55,986 nt of DNA, taken from NCBI GenBank assembly GCA_902624085.1, contig CACNWD010000005.1:1-55986 (forward strand). Reading direction: 5' to 3'. Position numbers and translations under genes: made by a program. Below are positions 26,366 through 34,543 of this stretch, in pieces. The notes below the pieces were generated by a model. That model was given only the letters and a program-made list of their open reading frames with translations. It did no database searches and was not told the DNA's origin. This DNA is from an uncultured Prochlorococcus sp. (GTDB lineage: Bacteria > Cyanobacteriota > Cyanobacteriia > PCC-6307 > Cyanobiaceae). Position 1 is the stretch's first letter. The number at the start of each line of letters is the position of its first letter.

Positions 26366-26563
26366 TTTTGTTTGAACATCATCTAAAGTACTTAGATAAT
26401 CAATCACCTCCTCTTTTGATACTTTAATGTTTAAATCCTTACCTACTTTACAAATTTCTTCTAAAGCGGATTTAGGATTTGTTAGAGCTGTGCGAAATAA
26501 ACTTTGTTTTTTCTCCTTATCCTCAGAAATAATCTTATAAAGTTTTGCGGCATTGTTCTTCAT
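26333..26563 (-). CDS. Nif11-like leader-type small protein, 76 residues
   Basis: A 76-residue acidic/helical protein. The pattern (K)LYKIISEDKEKKQSLFRTA, NPKSALEEICKVGKDLNIKVSKEEV resembles the Nif11-like domain, the leader of ribosomal peptide natural products (including prochlorosins) in cyanobacteria. It ends VRGGL. A Gly-Gly near the end of such a leader marks the protease site, after which a core peptide normally follows; here only Leu is left. It may be a leader without core, an unmodified Nif11-like protein, or a chance resemblance. No lanthionine synthetase (LanM) or C39-protease transporter is in the window. Confidence 0.5.
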   Translation of the reverse strand: MKNNAAKLYKIISEDKEKKQSLFRTALTNPKSALEEICKVGKDLNIKVSKEEVIDYLSTLDDVQTKLWLIKVRGGL

Positions 26564-26598
26564 TTAATAAAAAAAATATCTTACTAATAGGATATTAT

Positions 26599-26937
26599 TT
26601 AAGCGACATTTTGTGCATTCTTTGTATTAAAAAATAAATCACTTTCTGACTCTTTCATTTCTTTTGCAGATGCATCTTCCATACTCCTTGCATCAAGACA
26701 CAAAACTTTTCTTAACTTTGCAAAGTTTGCAGCGTGAGATAATCTTCCATCCTGCTTTGCATGCAATTCAGATTTCTGAAGAATTTGATGCAAATGAGTC
26801 AATAAATAAGGACTAATCACAGCCGAAACTAAAACATCACTACTTTGCTTAAGTGAATTCTTTGTGCTTAACAACCTTTTTTTTCTTTGGCCAGCAATTA
26901 GACCTTTCCTAGAATTTACCTTTGCTGAATTTTTCAT
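26599..26937 (-). CDS. Basic small protein, unknown function
   Basis: A 112-residue protein from ATG at 26935-26937; an in-frame GTG at 26985 would add 16 residues but would start inside the likely -10 box, so I prefer the ATG. The N-terminus is rich in Lys/Arg (SAKVNSRKGLIAGQRKKRL); the middle is helical (LLTHLHQILQKSELHAKQDGRLSHAANFAKLRKVL); the end is acidic and polar. No membrane segment or signal is visible. I recognise no family. It is divergent from the ribbon-helix-helix regulator across an inverted repeat (26979-27015), so it may be a target of that regulator. Confidence 0.55.
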   Translation of the reverse strand: MKNSAKVNSRKGLIAGQRKKRLLSTKNSLKQSSDVLVSAVISPYLLTHLHQILQKSELHAKQDGRLSHAANFAKLRKVLCLDARSMEDASAKEMKESESDLFFNTKNAQNVA

Positions 26938-26976
26938 GATCAAATCATTAATTAAAGTAGTGAAGAACTTTCTATT

Positions 26977-27007
26977 ATTATACACAAAGATACTATCCTT
27001 GACTCAA
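26977..27007 (-). promoter_or_regulatory. Probable promoter of the basic small protein gene
   Basis: On the reverse strand a perfect TATAAT (26977-26982) lies 35-40 bases from the ATG at 26937. A TTGAGT box is at 27002-27007, with a 19-bp spacer, slightly longer than the ideal 17. This supports the ATG at 26937 over the upstream GTG. The -10 box overlaps the left arm of an inverted repeat. Confidence 0.45.
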
Positions 27008-27015
27008 TGTGTATA
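26979..27015. promoter_or_regulatory. Inverted repeat between divergent genes, candidate operator
   Basis: Perfect 8-bp arms TATACACA (26979-26986) and TGTGTATA (27008-27015) are separated by 21 bp. The left arm overlaps the leftward -10 box (26977-26982). The right arm overlaps TATACT (27012-27017), a good -10 for the rightward ribbon-helix-helix gene. A dimeric regulator bound to both arms would block both promoters. The obvious candidate is the adjacent ribbon-helix-helix protein, through autoregulation; this is inference. Confidence 0.45.
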
Positions 27016-27045
27016 CTTAGAAGTAACAGTTATGATTTAGTAGTC

Positions 27046-27351
27046 ATGGCCACGAGGCAAAATTCAACTAATGGGAAACCAAAGTCTCCAAGAATTCAAG
27101 TAGTACTTCCGGAGTCGTTATGTGAACAATTAGCTGATTTAGCAGAAGAAGAATCTAGAACTGTAAGTAATATGGCAAAAGTTTTGATACAGCAAGGAAT
27201 AAATAACTATATTAATAAAACAACAGAATTGGTTAAATCAAATTTAAATACTGATACAGATACTTTTAGAGACAAATTAGAGAAACAAAGTATTAAAAGG
27301 CTCAAAGGTCCACCTAAAAGAATACGTTATTTTAAAAATATGGATAATTAA
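27046..27351 (+). CDS. Ribbon-helix-helix (CopG/Arc-like) DNA-binding protein
   Basis: A 101-residue protein. Residues ~13-50 show the RHH pattern: a short strand (PRIQVVLPES), then helix A (LCEQLADLAEEES), a turn with R-T-V-S, and helix B (NMAKVLIQQGINNYI). The basic C-terminus ends PPKRIRYFKN. RHH proteins bind DNA as dimers of dimers, often to repeats in their own promoter. The start is ATG at 27046: the 13 residues upstream (from an ATG at 27007) would cover the probable -10 box and do not look coding. No toxin partner gene is next to it, so a toxin-antitoxin role is unlikely. Confidence 0.75.
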   Translation: MATRQNSTNGKPKSPRIQVVLPESLCEQLADLAEEESRTVSNMAKVLIQQGINNYINKTTELVKSNLNTDTDTFRDKLEKQSIKRLKGPPKRIRYFKNMDN

Positions 27352-27353
27352 TT

Positions 27354-28058
27354 TTAGGTTTTAGGTAAGTTTTGGAGAGCATCCATTGAACCCATTATAA
27401 CTAATACATTCCCTCTCTCTAATATATATTTTGCGGGCGGATTGACTGTTAAATTATCAGCAGGACCTGCAGCTAGTACATTAACAAGATAATTTTTTCT
27501 TAAATTTAGATCTCTCAAGGATCTGCCGATAAAATCTTCCGGGACAGTTATTTCATCTATACCAGTTTGATTATCTAATTCTAATCTCTCGATAAGGTTT
27601 GGTCTTACAAGCTCTAAACCTAATCTTTCTCCTTGCATCCTCGAAGGGAAAACAACTTTATCGGCACCAACTCTGATTAACATCTTTTCATGCAAATCAC
27701 TTGTGGCCCTAGCAATAACCTTTTTTACTTTAGTACCATCACTATCTTTCGCAATTAAAGTTGTAGTAATACTTGCTTCTATAGGCTCACTTATTCCCAC
27801 AACTAACGTATTCATTTCCAATATGCCAGATTCCTTCATAGATTCTTCATCAGTACAATCTACAACTCTTGCTTCGATAGTTGGCTCTAATTGTCTGAGA
27901 TCATCAATAGCCTTTTCTGAATAATCAGCAGCTAGCACATCTGCACCATTACTAATAAGCTCTCGACAAACCGCCGTCCCGAACCTTCCAACTCCAACAA
28001 CTGCAAATGTTAGGTCTTCATTTCCTTTTTGAGGAGACCATTGCCACCAGTCAGCCAT
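27354..28058 (-). CDS. ktrA: K+ uptake regulatory subunit with RCK domain (KtrA/TrkA)
   Basis: A 234-residue cytosolic ring-forming subunit. The N-terminal Rossmann RCK_N domain opens VVGVGRFGTAVCREL (about residues 20-34), with the acidic ribose-binding Asp in AADYS. The C-terminal RCK_C domain covers about 150-230 (GIDEITVPEDFIGRSLRDLNLR, NVLVIMGSMDALQNL). It gates the KtrB channel in response to nucleotide. It is third in a leftward operon after SLC13 and ktrB. It converges 2 nt from the RHH gene. Confidence 0.92.
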   Translation of the reverse strand: MADWWQWSPQKGNEDLTFAVVGVGRFGTAVCRELISNGADVLAADYSEKAIDDLRQLEPTIEARVVDCTDEESMKESGILEMNTLVVGISEPIEASITTTLIAKDSDGTKVKKVIARATSDLHEKMLIRVGADKVVFPSRMQGERLGLELVRPNLIERLELDNQTGIDEITVPEDFIGRSLRDLNLRKNYLVNVLAAGPADNLTVNPPAKYILERGNVLVIMGSMDALQNLPKT

Positions 28059-28075
28059 AATAAAATCAGTAATTA

Positions 28076-29488
28076 CTAAACATAAAGATCAGCTTTAGGG
28101 TAACCAATACGTTTTTGTTTATTTATTCTACTCTTATAAAGAGCCTCCCAAAGAGCGCTTAAAAATAAAAGTATACCTAGTCTTCCTACAAACATCCCCA
28201 CTATAAGAATCAATTGACCAAAATGATTAAGTTTTATTGTAAGTCCTATATCAAATCCCACTGTTGCAAAAGCTGAAATGCAAGTAAATAGCATTTCTAA
28301 AAATGTAAATTTTTCTTTATTAATGAATGTATTTGTTGTACTTAATAACATTGCCATCAGCAAAACAAATAATAAAGAACCAACTGTTATACCGACAGCT
28401 TTTAGTATTACTTTATCTGAAATTAATCGATTACTAATAATTACATCCTTTTGCCCTCGCAAAGTTGATCTAGTCGCAGCCATCAATGCAATAAAAGTTG
28501 TTGTTTTAATTCCTCCTCCAGTTCCACCAGTACTAGCGCCTATAAACATTAATGTCATCAATAGTAAAATTCCAGTATCTGAAATTGTATTTAAGGATAT
28601 TGGATAATTTGTAAAACCAGCAGTTCTTGCACTTACTGTTTCAAAAAAAGATGCTAATATTCTCTCTCCAAAATTCAAATCCGCAAAGAATTGACCATTC
28701 AATAGTGATTCCGTAATTAAGAAACCAACAGAACCAAAAATTATTAAATTTAAAGTTGTTCTCAGCACCAACTTGCTATGCAAACTTAGTTTTTTATAGC
28801 TCAAATTTTTTCTATTATTCCAAATATCATCTATAACTCTCCATCCAAGGCCTCCAAGAATTATTAAAAAAATAAATACAAAATTTACTATAAAATTTGT
28901 TCTATATGAATACACACTAGAAGACCATATCGAGAAACCTGCATTGTTATAAGCGGAAATACTATGAAATATTGAGGCCCATAGTCTTTCCCACTTATTT
29001 GAAATATCAATAAATCCAAAACAGAATAAAATAATTGCACCTGAAGAAATTATTATTGCGGCAGTAATAGTTATACTCTTAAATGTTCTTCCGATACCTC
29101 CCACTCCAAATTCATCAAGAGTATTACCTTTGTCTAATCTTGTCCTTAACTTTGTACCCTTAACTACGAATCCTTGAAGAAAAGTTGTTATTGCCATCAG
29201 CCCTAGACCTCCAGACAAAAGCATAAATGCTAAAAATATTTGTCCTAAAACTGTTAAATCTCTTCCAATATCAATTACGGTTAAGCCGGTTACAGTAATT
29301 GCTGATGTTGAAGTAAAAAATGCCTCCCAAACACCAACATCACTACTAGAACATAAGGGTGAGCTAAGGATTAAAGTTCCTAGGCAAATTATTATGAGAC
29401 CAGTAATTATCGTAAACTGAGGTATAGTCAGTTTTTTATAAGAATCTTTTAATTTAATGATTAAAATATTAAATTTCACTTTATACAA
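28076..29488 (-). CDS. ktrB: K+ (Na+-dependent) transporter membrane subunit KtrB/TrkH
   Basis: A 470-residue membrane protein with the four M1-P-M2 repeats of the TrkH/KtrB superfamily. The four filter loops are visible, each with its single Gly: AITVTGLTVID, SAYNNAGFSIW, SARTAGFTNY and SAFATVGFDIG. One filter Gly per repeat is the KtrB/TrkH pattern. It lies 17 nt upstream of ktrA and 4 nt downstream of the SLC13 gene. Ktr in cyanobacteria takes up K+ in a Na+-dependent way for salt and osmotic adaptation; that function is inferred from the family. Confidence 0.93.
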   Translation of the reverse strand: MYKVKFNILIIKLKDSYKKLTIPQFTIITGLIIICLGTLILSSPLCSSSDVGVWEAFFTSTSAITVTGLTVIDIGRDLTVLGQIFLAFMLLSGGLGLMAITTFLQGFVVKGTKLRTRLDKGNTLDEFGVGGIGRTFKSITITAAIIISSGAIILFCFGFIDISNKWERLWASIFHSISAYNNAGFSIWSSSVYSYRTNFIVNFVFIFLIILGGLGWRVIDDIWNNRKNLSYKKLSLHSKLVLRTTLNLIIFGSVGFLITESLLNGQFFADLNFGERILASFFETVSARTAGFTNYPISLNTISDTGILLLMTLMFIGASTGGTGGGIKTTTFIALMAATRSTLRGQKDVIISNRLISDKVILKAVGITVGSLLFVLLMAMLLSTTNTFINKEKFTFLEMLFTCISAFATVGFDIGLTIKLNHFGQLILIVGMFVGRLGILLFLSALWEALYKSRINKQKRIGYPKADLYV

Positions 29489-29492
29489 ATAA

Positions 29493-31301
29493 TTAAGCGT
29501 AATTGATCATAATCAAAGCAGGAATGATTAATGACATAATAATAGTCAATCCAATCCCATATTTCGCTATATCGAAGAATTTATATCTCCCTGGGCCATA
29601 AACCATTAAATTCGTTTGATATCCCATTGGAGTTAAAAAAGATTGACTCGCAGCAAATAGAACAGTAATAATTATTGCATTTGCGGACATCCCAAGACTT
29701 GGCGAGAATTGAATTGCAACCGGTAGAATCAATGCTACAGAAGCGGCATTACTAAGAAATTGTGTAACTATCACAGTAAATACAAAAATAACTAGCAAAG
29801 CTGCATATAAAGAGAGCCCTTCTAATAAGAAATTCAAATTTAACACAATTAAATCAGCCAATCCTGAAGTTTGAATAGCTACACTAAAACTCGATAATGA
29901 TCCTAGTAATAATAGAACATCTAATCTTATGGATCTTTTAATTTCAGATGGACGTAAACATCCAAAAACAACCATTGCAATGACTGCTAGAAGGACAGAT
30001 CCAACAAGAGGAATATTTATAATAGAGGGTAAAATAATCATCGCCAAAGCTATAGCTATTGCAACTGGCTTTTTCCTCAGAACAGGAAGATCATCTTCAA
30101 CTTGATCTAACACAAGCAAGTCGTTACTACTTTGCAATCCTCTAATTGAGTCCAAGGGTGCTTGTATTAACAACACATCACCTGCTCTAAGAATACATTG
30201 ACCTAACCTCTCTTGAATTGTCTGTTGACCTCTTCTTAATGCTAAAACAGTAGAATTATATCTTTGTCTAAATCTTAATTCTCTTAAACTTGCACCTGCT
30301 AGAGTAGATCCTGAAGGAAGCAAAGATTCAAAAGTTTTTGTCCCTTCAGAACAATCTATAAATTTATCATTCTTATTAAATTCTCTTTTTTCAGCTAAAA
30401 GGATAGTTCTTTCTTGCTCCAATCTTAATAAATCTATACGAGTAACTCTTATTAGTAATCTATCATCAGGTTCAATTTTTCTATCAGCTAAAGGCGGAAG
30501 AATCGTTTTGCCATTCCGCTGTAATTGAATAACATCAACATCAAATCTTCTTTGCAATCTGCTATTACGAATTGACTGACCAACCAACTTTGAATCCGAA
30601 GGAATAGTAACTTCCGTACAATAATTATTTAAATTAACATTATTTGTAAGAGAAGTACCTATCCCCCTGTCAGGAAGTAAAGAGTCAGAAACAATTAATA
30701 AATAAGCTGCACCAATAATCCAAACTGGAATGCCAATCTTTGTAATACTAAATAGTTCTAAAGCTCCATATCCTAATTGTTCACTAATATCACTAACTAG
30801 AAGGTTTACGGAACTACCTAGAAGAGTTATTGTCCCTCCAAGTAAAACTGAAAATGATAAGGGTAAAAGTACTTTTGAAGGCGAAATATTTCTTTTTATG
30901 CACCACCCTTCAGCGAGCGGCAAAAGCGAAGCAACTAATGGAGTATTTGGCACAATTCCTGAAATAGGAGCAACTACTAAAGCTAATAGTGTTATAAATC
31001 TCTTAGAGGTCTTAATACTTTCAGAAGCTAATAATTCTCTTACTCTATCGAAAGAGCCACTCTTAACTAATGCAGATGAGATTGAAAATAATCCCATCAG
31101 TGTAATTAAGGAAGGGCTGCCAAATCCAGACAATGCTTTTTGAGGAGATAAAACACCAGTTACAATAAAAATTGCAACGCATAATAAGCCGGTCAATTCA
31201 GGAACTATTGTATTTTTAATGAATAAAAAAATAGATAAACATAAAACTAATACCGTTATAAAGGCTTCATAGTTTTCATTTAAAAAAATAATTAGATCCA
31301 T
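29493..31301 (-). CDS. SLC13/DASS-family ion transporter with two RCK_C domains
   Basis: A 602-residue membrane protein. Two blocks of membrane segments (about residues 1-205 and 415-600) flank a cytosolic region with two RCK_C (TrkA_C) domains (~225-310 and ~325-405), with motifs such as SKLVGQSIRNSRLQRRFDVDVI and STLAGASLRELRFRQRYNSTVLAL. This layout is that of the SAC1-like/SLT type sulfate (or other anion) sodium symporters of algae and cyanobacteria. SNAASVALILPVAI and FAASQSFLTPMGYQTN are transporter hallmarks. The ion is unproven: sulfate is suggested by the family and by nearby cysH, and Na+ by the Ktr operon. It is the first gene of the operon with ktrB (4 nt) and ktrA. Confidence 0.87.
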   Translation of the reverse strand: MDLIIFLNENYEAFITVLVLCLSIFLFIKNTIVPELTGLLCVAIFIVTGVLSPQKALSGFGSPSLITLMGLFSISSALVKSGSFDRVRELLASESIKTSKRFITLLALVVAPISGIVPNTPLVASLLPLAEGWCIKRNISPSKVLLPLSFSVLLGGTITLLGSSVNLLVSDISEQLGYGALELFSITKIGIPVWIIGAAYLLIVSDSLLPDRGIGTSLTNNVNLNNYCTEVTIPSDSKLVGQSIRNSRLQRRFDVDVIQLQRNGKTILPPLADRKIEPDDRLLIRVTRIDLLRLEQERTILLAEKREFNKNDKFIDCSEGTKTFESLLPSGSTLAGASLRELRFRQRYNSTVLALRRGQQTIQERLGQCILRAGDVLLIQAPLDSIRGLQSSNDLLVLDQVEDDLPVLRKKPVAIAIALAMIILPSIINIPLVGSVLLAVIAMVVFGCLRPSEIKRSIRLDVLLLLGSLSSFSVAIQTSGLADLIVLNLNFLLEGLSLYAALLVIFVFTVIVTQFLSNAASVALILPVAIQFSPSLGMSANAIIITVLFAASQSFLTPMGYQTNLMVYGPGRYKFFDIAKYGIGLTIIMSLIIPALIMINYA

Positions 31302-31330
31302 ATCTTGATCGTTTCACTAAATATAGCTTT

Positions 31331-31366
31331 AAGAGTATAAAAAAAATTCTTTAAAATTATACTCTT
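31331..31366 (-). terminator. Hairpin directly after the NDH-2 stop
   Basis: Perfect 10-bp arms AAGAGTATAA (31331-31340) and TTATACTCTT (31357-31366) surround an AT-only loop. It starts one base beyond the NDH-2 stop and lies 30 bases before the SLC13 start. On the leftward strand the T run is in the loop rather than after the stem, so termination there may be weak; on the rightward strand the stem is followed by TTT, but no rightward gene ends here. The stem is AT-rich. Confidence 0.5.
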
Positions 31367-31367
31367 T

Positions 31368-32543
31368 TTACAATATACCTTTAAAGATTGATTTCTTTTC
31401 TAAAAACCATGAAGTTGTTGATTTTAGACTTTTCCCAATCTTTGGCATTTTAGAAGCATAGATTATTCTTCTAAGATCATATGCTAGTTTTCCTGAGAAA
31501 GTTAAACCAAGGCCAGAGATAGAAGCCTCCCCAATACCTAAACTCATCATCTCTCCATTATCAATAAATTTAAAAGGTAATAATTTCTCATTATTAATTA
31601 ACAATTTTAAATTTAAAGCTACATGCTCTCCCTGTTGCATAGCGACTTGAGCAGTTACAGGATTACTATTATTATTTTCTAATTGCGATATATCCCCAAT
31701 AACAAAAATGTTAGGATAATCTTGTAATTGAAGATTACTATTGATTAAAATCTTATTATTAATTTTTTGAATTTGTTGATTAAATTCTGGCAAATTAGGT
31801 TTTATTCCAGCTGTCCAAATAACTTCAAAATATGGAGATTTTTCAATTTGATTTGAATTATTAGATAATAAAATTTGTTCATCGTTAATTTCAAAAACTG
31901 AGTAATTTTTCATTAAATTAATATTCTTTTGTTTAATAGTTTTTTCAGCCTCTTCTTTATTAAAAATTTTACTATTATTCAAAATTTCTGAGGTTTTTTC
32001 TACGATGTTAACTTCAAATTTTGATTTATATAAATCAGTTACTTTACAAGAGAGTTCGACTCCGGACGGACCTGCGCCAATAATAAAAATTTTATTACTT
32101 TTACCAGCAGGAATGTTCTTATCTAAACGTTTTTTTAAATTAAGTTGATCTTTATTCGTATTAAAAAACGAACAATATTCTCTAACTCCTCTAATTGAAA
32201 AATCATTTGGAGATGAACCTGTGGAAAGAACTAAATATTCAAATTGAACTTTTAAGTCATCCTCGAGAGTCAAAAATTTTTTATCAAAGTCTATTAATTT
32301 CACGTAATTTCTTATAAAAGTTATTCCAGAATTTGAATATATAGATTCAAAACTTGGATTTACTTCCCAAGATTTAATTTCATCGCTGAAAACTTCGTAT
32401 AAAAGCGGTTTAAATTCAAATTGAGTTTTTTTATCAATAACTAATATTGAGAAATCAGGATTATTTTTCCTGAAATGCAAAGCAGCATTTACACCTCCAA
32501 AGCCACTTCCAACTATTACTATTGGTTTTTTTATATTATTCAT
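31368..32543 (-). CDS. Type II NADH dehydrogenase-like FAD oxidoreductase (NDH-2)
   Basis: A 391-residue flavoprotein. The N-terminal FAD motif is GSGFGGVNAAL (about residues 12-22). The NAD(P)-binding motif is IIGAGPSGVELS (about residues 154-165), followed by NIVEKT. IFVIGDISQLE carries the FAD-contact Asp, and the VAMQQGEHVALNLK region is present. These enzymes oxidise NAD(P)H and reduce quinone without proton pumping and in cyanobacteria may act as redox sensors. It is divergent from cysH across 95 bp. Confidence 0.87.
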   Translation of the reverse strand: MNNIKKPIVIVGSGFGGVNAALHFRKNNPDFSILVIDKKTQFEFKPLLYEVFSDEIKSWEVNPSFESIYSNSGITFIRNYVKLIDFDKKFLTLEDDLKVQFEYLVLSTGSSPNDFSIRGVREYCSFFNTNKDQLNLKKRLDKNIPAGKSNKIFIIGAGPSGVELSCKVTDLYKSKFEVNIVEKTSEILNNSKIFNKEEAEKTIKQKNINLMKNYSVFEINDEQILLSNNSNQIEKSPYFEVIWTAGIKPNLPEFNQQIQKINNKILINSNLQLQDYPNIFVIGDISQLENNNSNPVTAQVAMQQGEHVALNLKLLINNEKLLPFKFIDNGEMMSLGIGEASISGLGLTFSGKLAYDLRRIIYASKMPKIGKSLKSTTSWFLEKKSIFKGIL

Positions 32544-32584
32544 TTAATAGATATAAATGGACGTATATGTATTATTAAATTAAA

Positions 32585-32602
32585 CGAATATATTTTAATT
32601 CG
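32585..32602. promoter_or_regulatory. Short inverted repeat between NDH-2 and cysH
   Basis: Arms CGAAT (32585-32589) and ATTCG (32598-32602) are separated by 8 bp in the 95-bp spacer of two divergent genes. It could be an operator or chance; 5-bp arms in AT-rich DNA are weak evidence. Confidence 0.25.
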
Positions 32603-32638
32603 AGTGTGATTTCTTAAAATTAAAAATTTTAACGCAAA

Positions 32639-33370
32639 ATGGATACAAAACCAATAAAAACAAACAAAGATAATTTAGAAAAACTTAACGAAGAAGTTAT
32701 CAATTTAAGCTCTTTAGAAATGCTCGAGTGGGGCTTCCAAAAATTTGAGAATCATTTGGCTTTTACAACAAGTTTTGGAATTCAATCCTCAGTTTTATTA
32801 CATTTAATTCAAAGTTCATCATTAAAAAATAAAGTTAAAATTTTTTGGATAGATACTGGATATTTACCAAAAGAAACTTATTTATATGCCAATACACTAA
32901 TTAACAAATTATCATTAAACATTACGATTTTACAAAGCGATATCTCACCTGCACATATGGAGGCAATGTATGGCAAACTTTGGGAAAGTAATAGAGTAGA
33001 AGATATCAATAAATATCACCAAATTAGAAAAGTTGATCCTTTAGATACTGCTCTGAAAGAATATTCCATAAATTGCTGGGGTAGTGGAGTTAGAGCACAA
33101 CAAACTACAAATAGGGGGAAGATGAAATTTATAGAATACATTAGAGATACTCTTTCTATAAGGCCACTACTCGGATGGAGTCAAAAAGATATATTTTATT
33201 ACATGGAAGAAAAAAAATTACCACAACATCCTCTTTTTACTCAAGGTTATTCTAGCGTTGGGGATTGGCATTCAAGTTCTGCTGAATCATCTAATACCAA
33301 AGGTAGATCCACACGTTTTGGTGGAATAAAACAAGAATGTGGATTGCATGTAAATGATTATCAAATTTAA
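32639..33370 (+). CDS. cysH: Phosphoadenosine phosphosulfate reductase
   Basis: A 243-residue reductase converting PAPS to sulfite with thioredoxin or glutaredoxin. The PP-loop-like segment is AFTTSFGIQSSVLLHL (about residues 41-56), then IFWIDTGYLPKETY, RKVDPLDTAL and RPLLGWSQKDIFYY. The catalytic Cys234 is in the terminal ECGLH motif. The two paired-cysteine motifs that hold a 4Fe-4S cluster in APS reductases are absent, so this is the PAPS-specific type (EC 1.8.4.8). It is followed 8 nt later by coaX. Confidence 0.92.
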   Translation: MDTKPIKTNKDNLEKLNEEVINLSSLEMLEWGFQKFENHLAFTTSFGIQSSVLLHLIQSSSLKNKVKIFWIDTGYLPKETYLYANTLINKLSLNITILQSDISPAHMEAMYGKLWESNRVEDINKYHQIRKVDPLDTALKEYSINCWGSGVRAQQTTNRGKMKFIEYIRDTLSIRPLLGWSQKDIFYYMEEKKLPQHPLFTQGYSSVGDWHSSSAESSNTKGRSTRFGGIKQECGLHVNDYQI

Positions 33371-33378
33371 GTTCAACC

Positions 33379-34056
33379 ATGAATAATATTGTTGATTATT
33401 TACTCATCGGCAATTCAAGGCTACATTGGGCTTTTAAAAAAAATTCTTCATATAAATTTAGCAATACATTAGTTAATGATTCATTACCTGAAAATATTGA
33501 TTTTAAAAAATTAATTTGGGCTTCTGTTGGTGAATATCCTACGAATAATTTATTAAAAAAAAATCAAGTAACTCTCAAAGATATAAATTTAAATCTGCCT
33601 CATTTCATAGGAATTGATAGAGCATTAGCTTGTTTTGCAGCATTAAGTATGTTTAAAAGTAAATTAAGCAAGAATTTATTAATAGTTGATTTAGGGACAA
33701 CAGTATCAATTACAAAAATAGATAATCAAGGAAATATTTTAGGAGGACAACTATTTCCAGGTTTTACCACTCAATTAAAATCTATGGAGCAAAGTACTAA
33801 AAATCTTGTTTCTCCTAATAAACTATTTATTCCTAACAATAAATTTGAAATATCAACAATGAATGCAATGCTTAGAGGCGTTTATAATTCAATAACAGGA
33901 GCTATTAATATAGCTTTTGATAGAACAAAAGATATATTAATTTTGTGTGGAGGAGATGCTAATTTAATAGGCGATTCATTAAAAAAAGAAATCAAAAATT
34001 TGAGAATAGAGCCAAATTTAGTTATGCATGGAATGATATATCTAAATAAAAAATAA
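33379..34056 (+). CDS. coaX: Type III pantothenate kinase
   Basis: A 225-residue ASKHA-fold kinase, first step of coenzyme A synthesis. The phosphate-1 motif is near the start (IGNSRLHWAF), the phosphate-2 motif is LLIVDLGTTVSITKID (about residues 106-121), and GGQLFPGFTTQLKSM and LCGGDANLIGDSL follow. The pantothenate-binding segment LPHFIGIDRALA is shorter than in many homologues, making the protein slightly short for the family (usual ~250). Downstream of cysH on the same strand with an 8-nt gap. Confidence 0.88.
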   Translation: MNNIVDYLLIGNSRLHWAFKKNSSYKFSNTLVNDSLPENIDFKKLIWASVGEYPTNNLLKKNQVTLKDINLNLPHFIGIDRALACFAALSMFKSKLSKNLLIVDLGTTVSITKIDNQGNILGGQLFPGFTTQLKSMEQSTKNLVSPNKLFIPNNKFEISTMNAMLRGVYNSITGAINIAFDRTKDILILCGGDANLIGDSLKKEIKNLRIEPNLVMHGMIYLNKK

Positions 34057-34075
34057 ATTATTTTTGAAAAATTAT

Positions 34076-34543
34076 TCAATACAACCCTAAATCATTAATA
34101 ATATGATCAGCCATAATTGCTGCTTTAACCTTCGAATATATTTTCTCAATATTTCCGCTAGTATCAATCACGAAAGTATTTCTTAGCATACCCATATATT
34201 CTTTCCCCATGAATTTCTTTAAACCATAACTCTCATAATCTGATGCAACTTTACAAGGTACTGAATCTGTTAGGAGTATAAATGGAAGTTTAAATTTATC
34301 TATAAATTTCTGATGAGACAAGGCATCGTCTTTACTAATTCCTAAGACAATTACATTATTTCTTGTAAGAATATCCCAATTATCTTTAAAGTTGCATGCT
34401 TCTTTCGTGCATCCAGGTGTATTATCCTTTGGATAAAAATAAATAATTACTCTTTTTCCTTTAAAATCACTTAAAGATATTTCTTTTTCAAAAGCATCCT
34501 TTAAAGTAAAGTCAGGTGCCTTATCACCAATTTGAAGAACCAT
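34076..34543 (-). CDS. bcp: Thiol peroxidase, bacterioferritin comigratory protein type
   Basis: A 155-residue peroxiredoxin. The sequence begins MVLQIGDKAPDFTLKD; PKDNTPGCTKEACNFKDNW contains the peroxidatic Cys and, five residues on, the resolving Cys of the BCP/PrxQ class. TFVIDTSGNIEKIY is the terminal fold strand. It reduces H2O2 and organic peroxides with thioredoxin. An upstream extension to 34621 exists in frame but lies outside the family domain and overlaps the divergent transferase, so I start at the ATG at 34541-34543. Confidence 0.9.
   Translation of the reverse strand: MVLQIGDKAPDFTLKDAFEKEISLSDFKGKRVIIYFYPKDNTPGCTKEACNFKDNWDILTRNNVIVLGISKDDALSHQKFIDKFKLPFILLTDSVPCKVASDYESYGLKKFMGKEYMGMLRNTFVIDTSGNIEKIYSKVKAAIMADHIINDLGLY

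Noticed and set aside
27007-27045. N-terminal extension of the RHH protein starting at ATG 27007
   Set aside because: The 13 extra residues do not fit the RHH domain and lie over a probable -10 box; ATG 27046 is preferred.
27046-27351. RHH protein as an antitoxin
   Set aside because: No toxin-like gene overlaps or follows it; the next gene is ktrA in the opposite direction.
32585-32602. CGAAT/ATTCG repeat as a firm operator
   Set aside because: Arms of 5 bp in AT-rich DNA are too short to claim; listed only as a low-confidence site.
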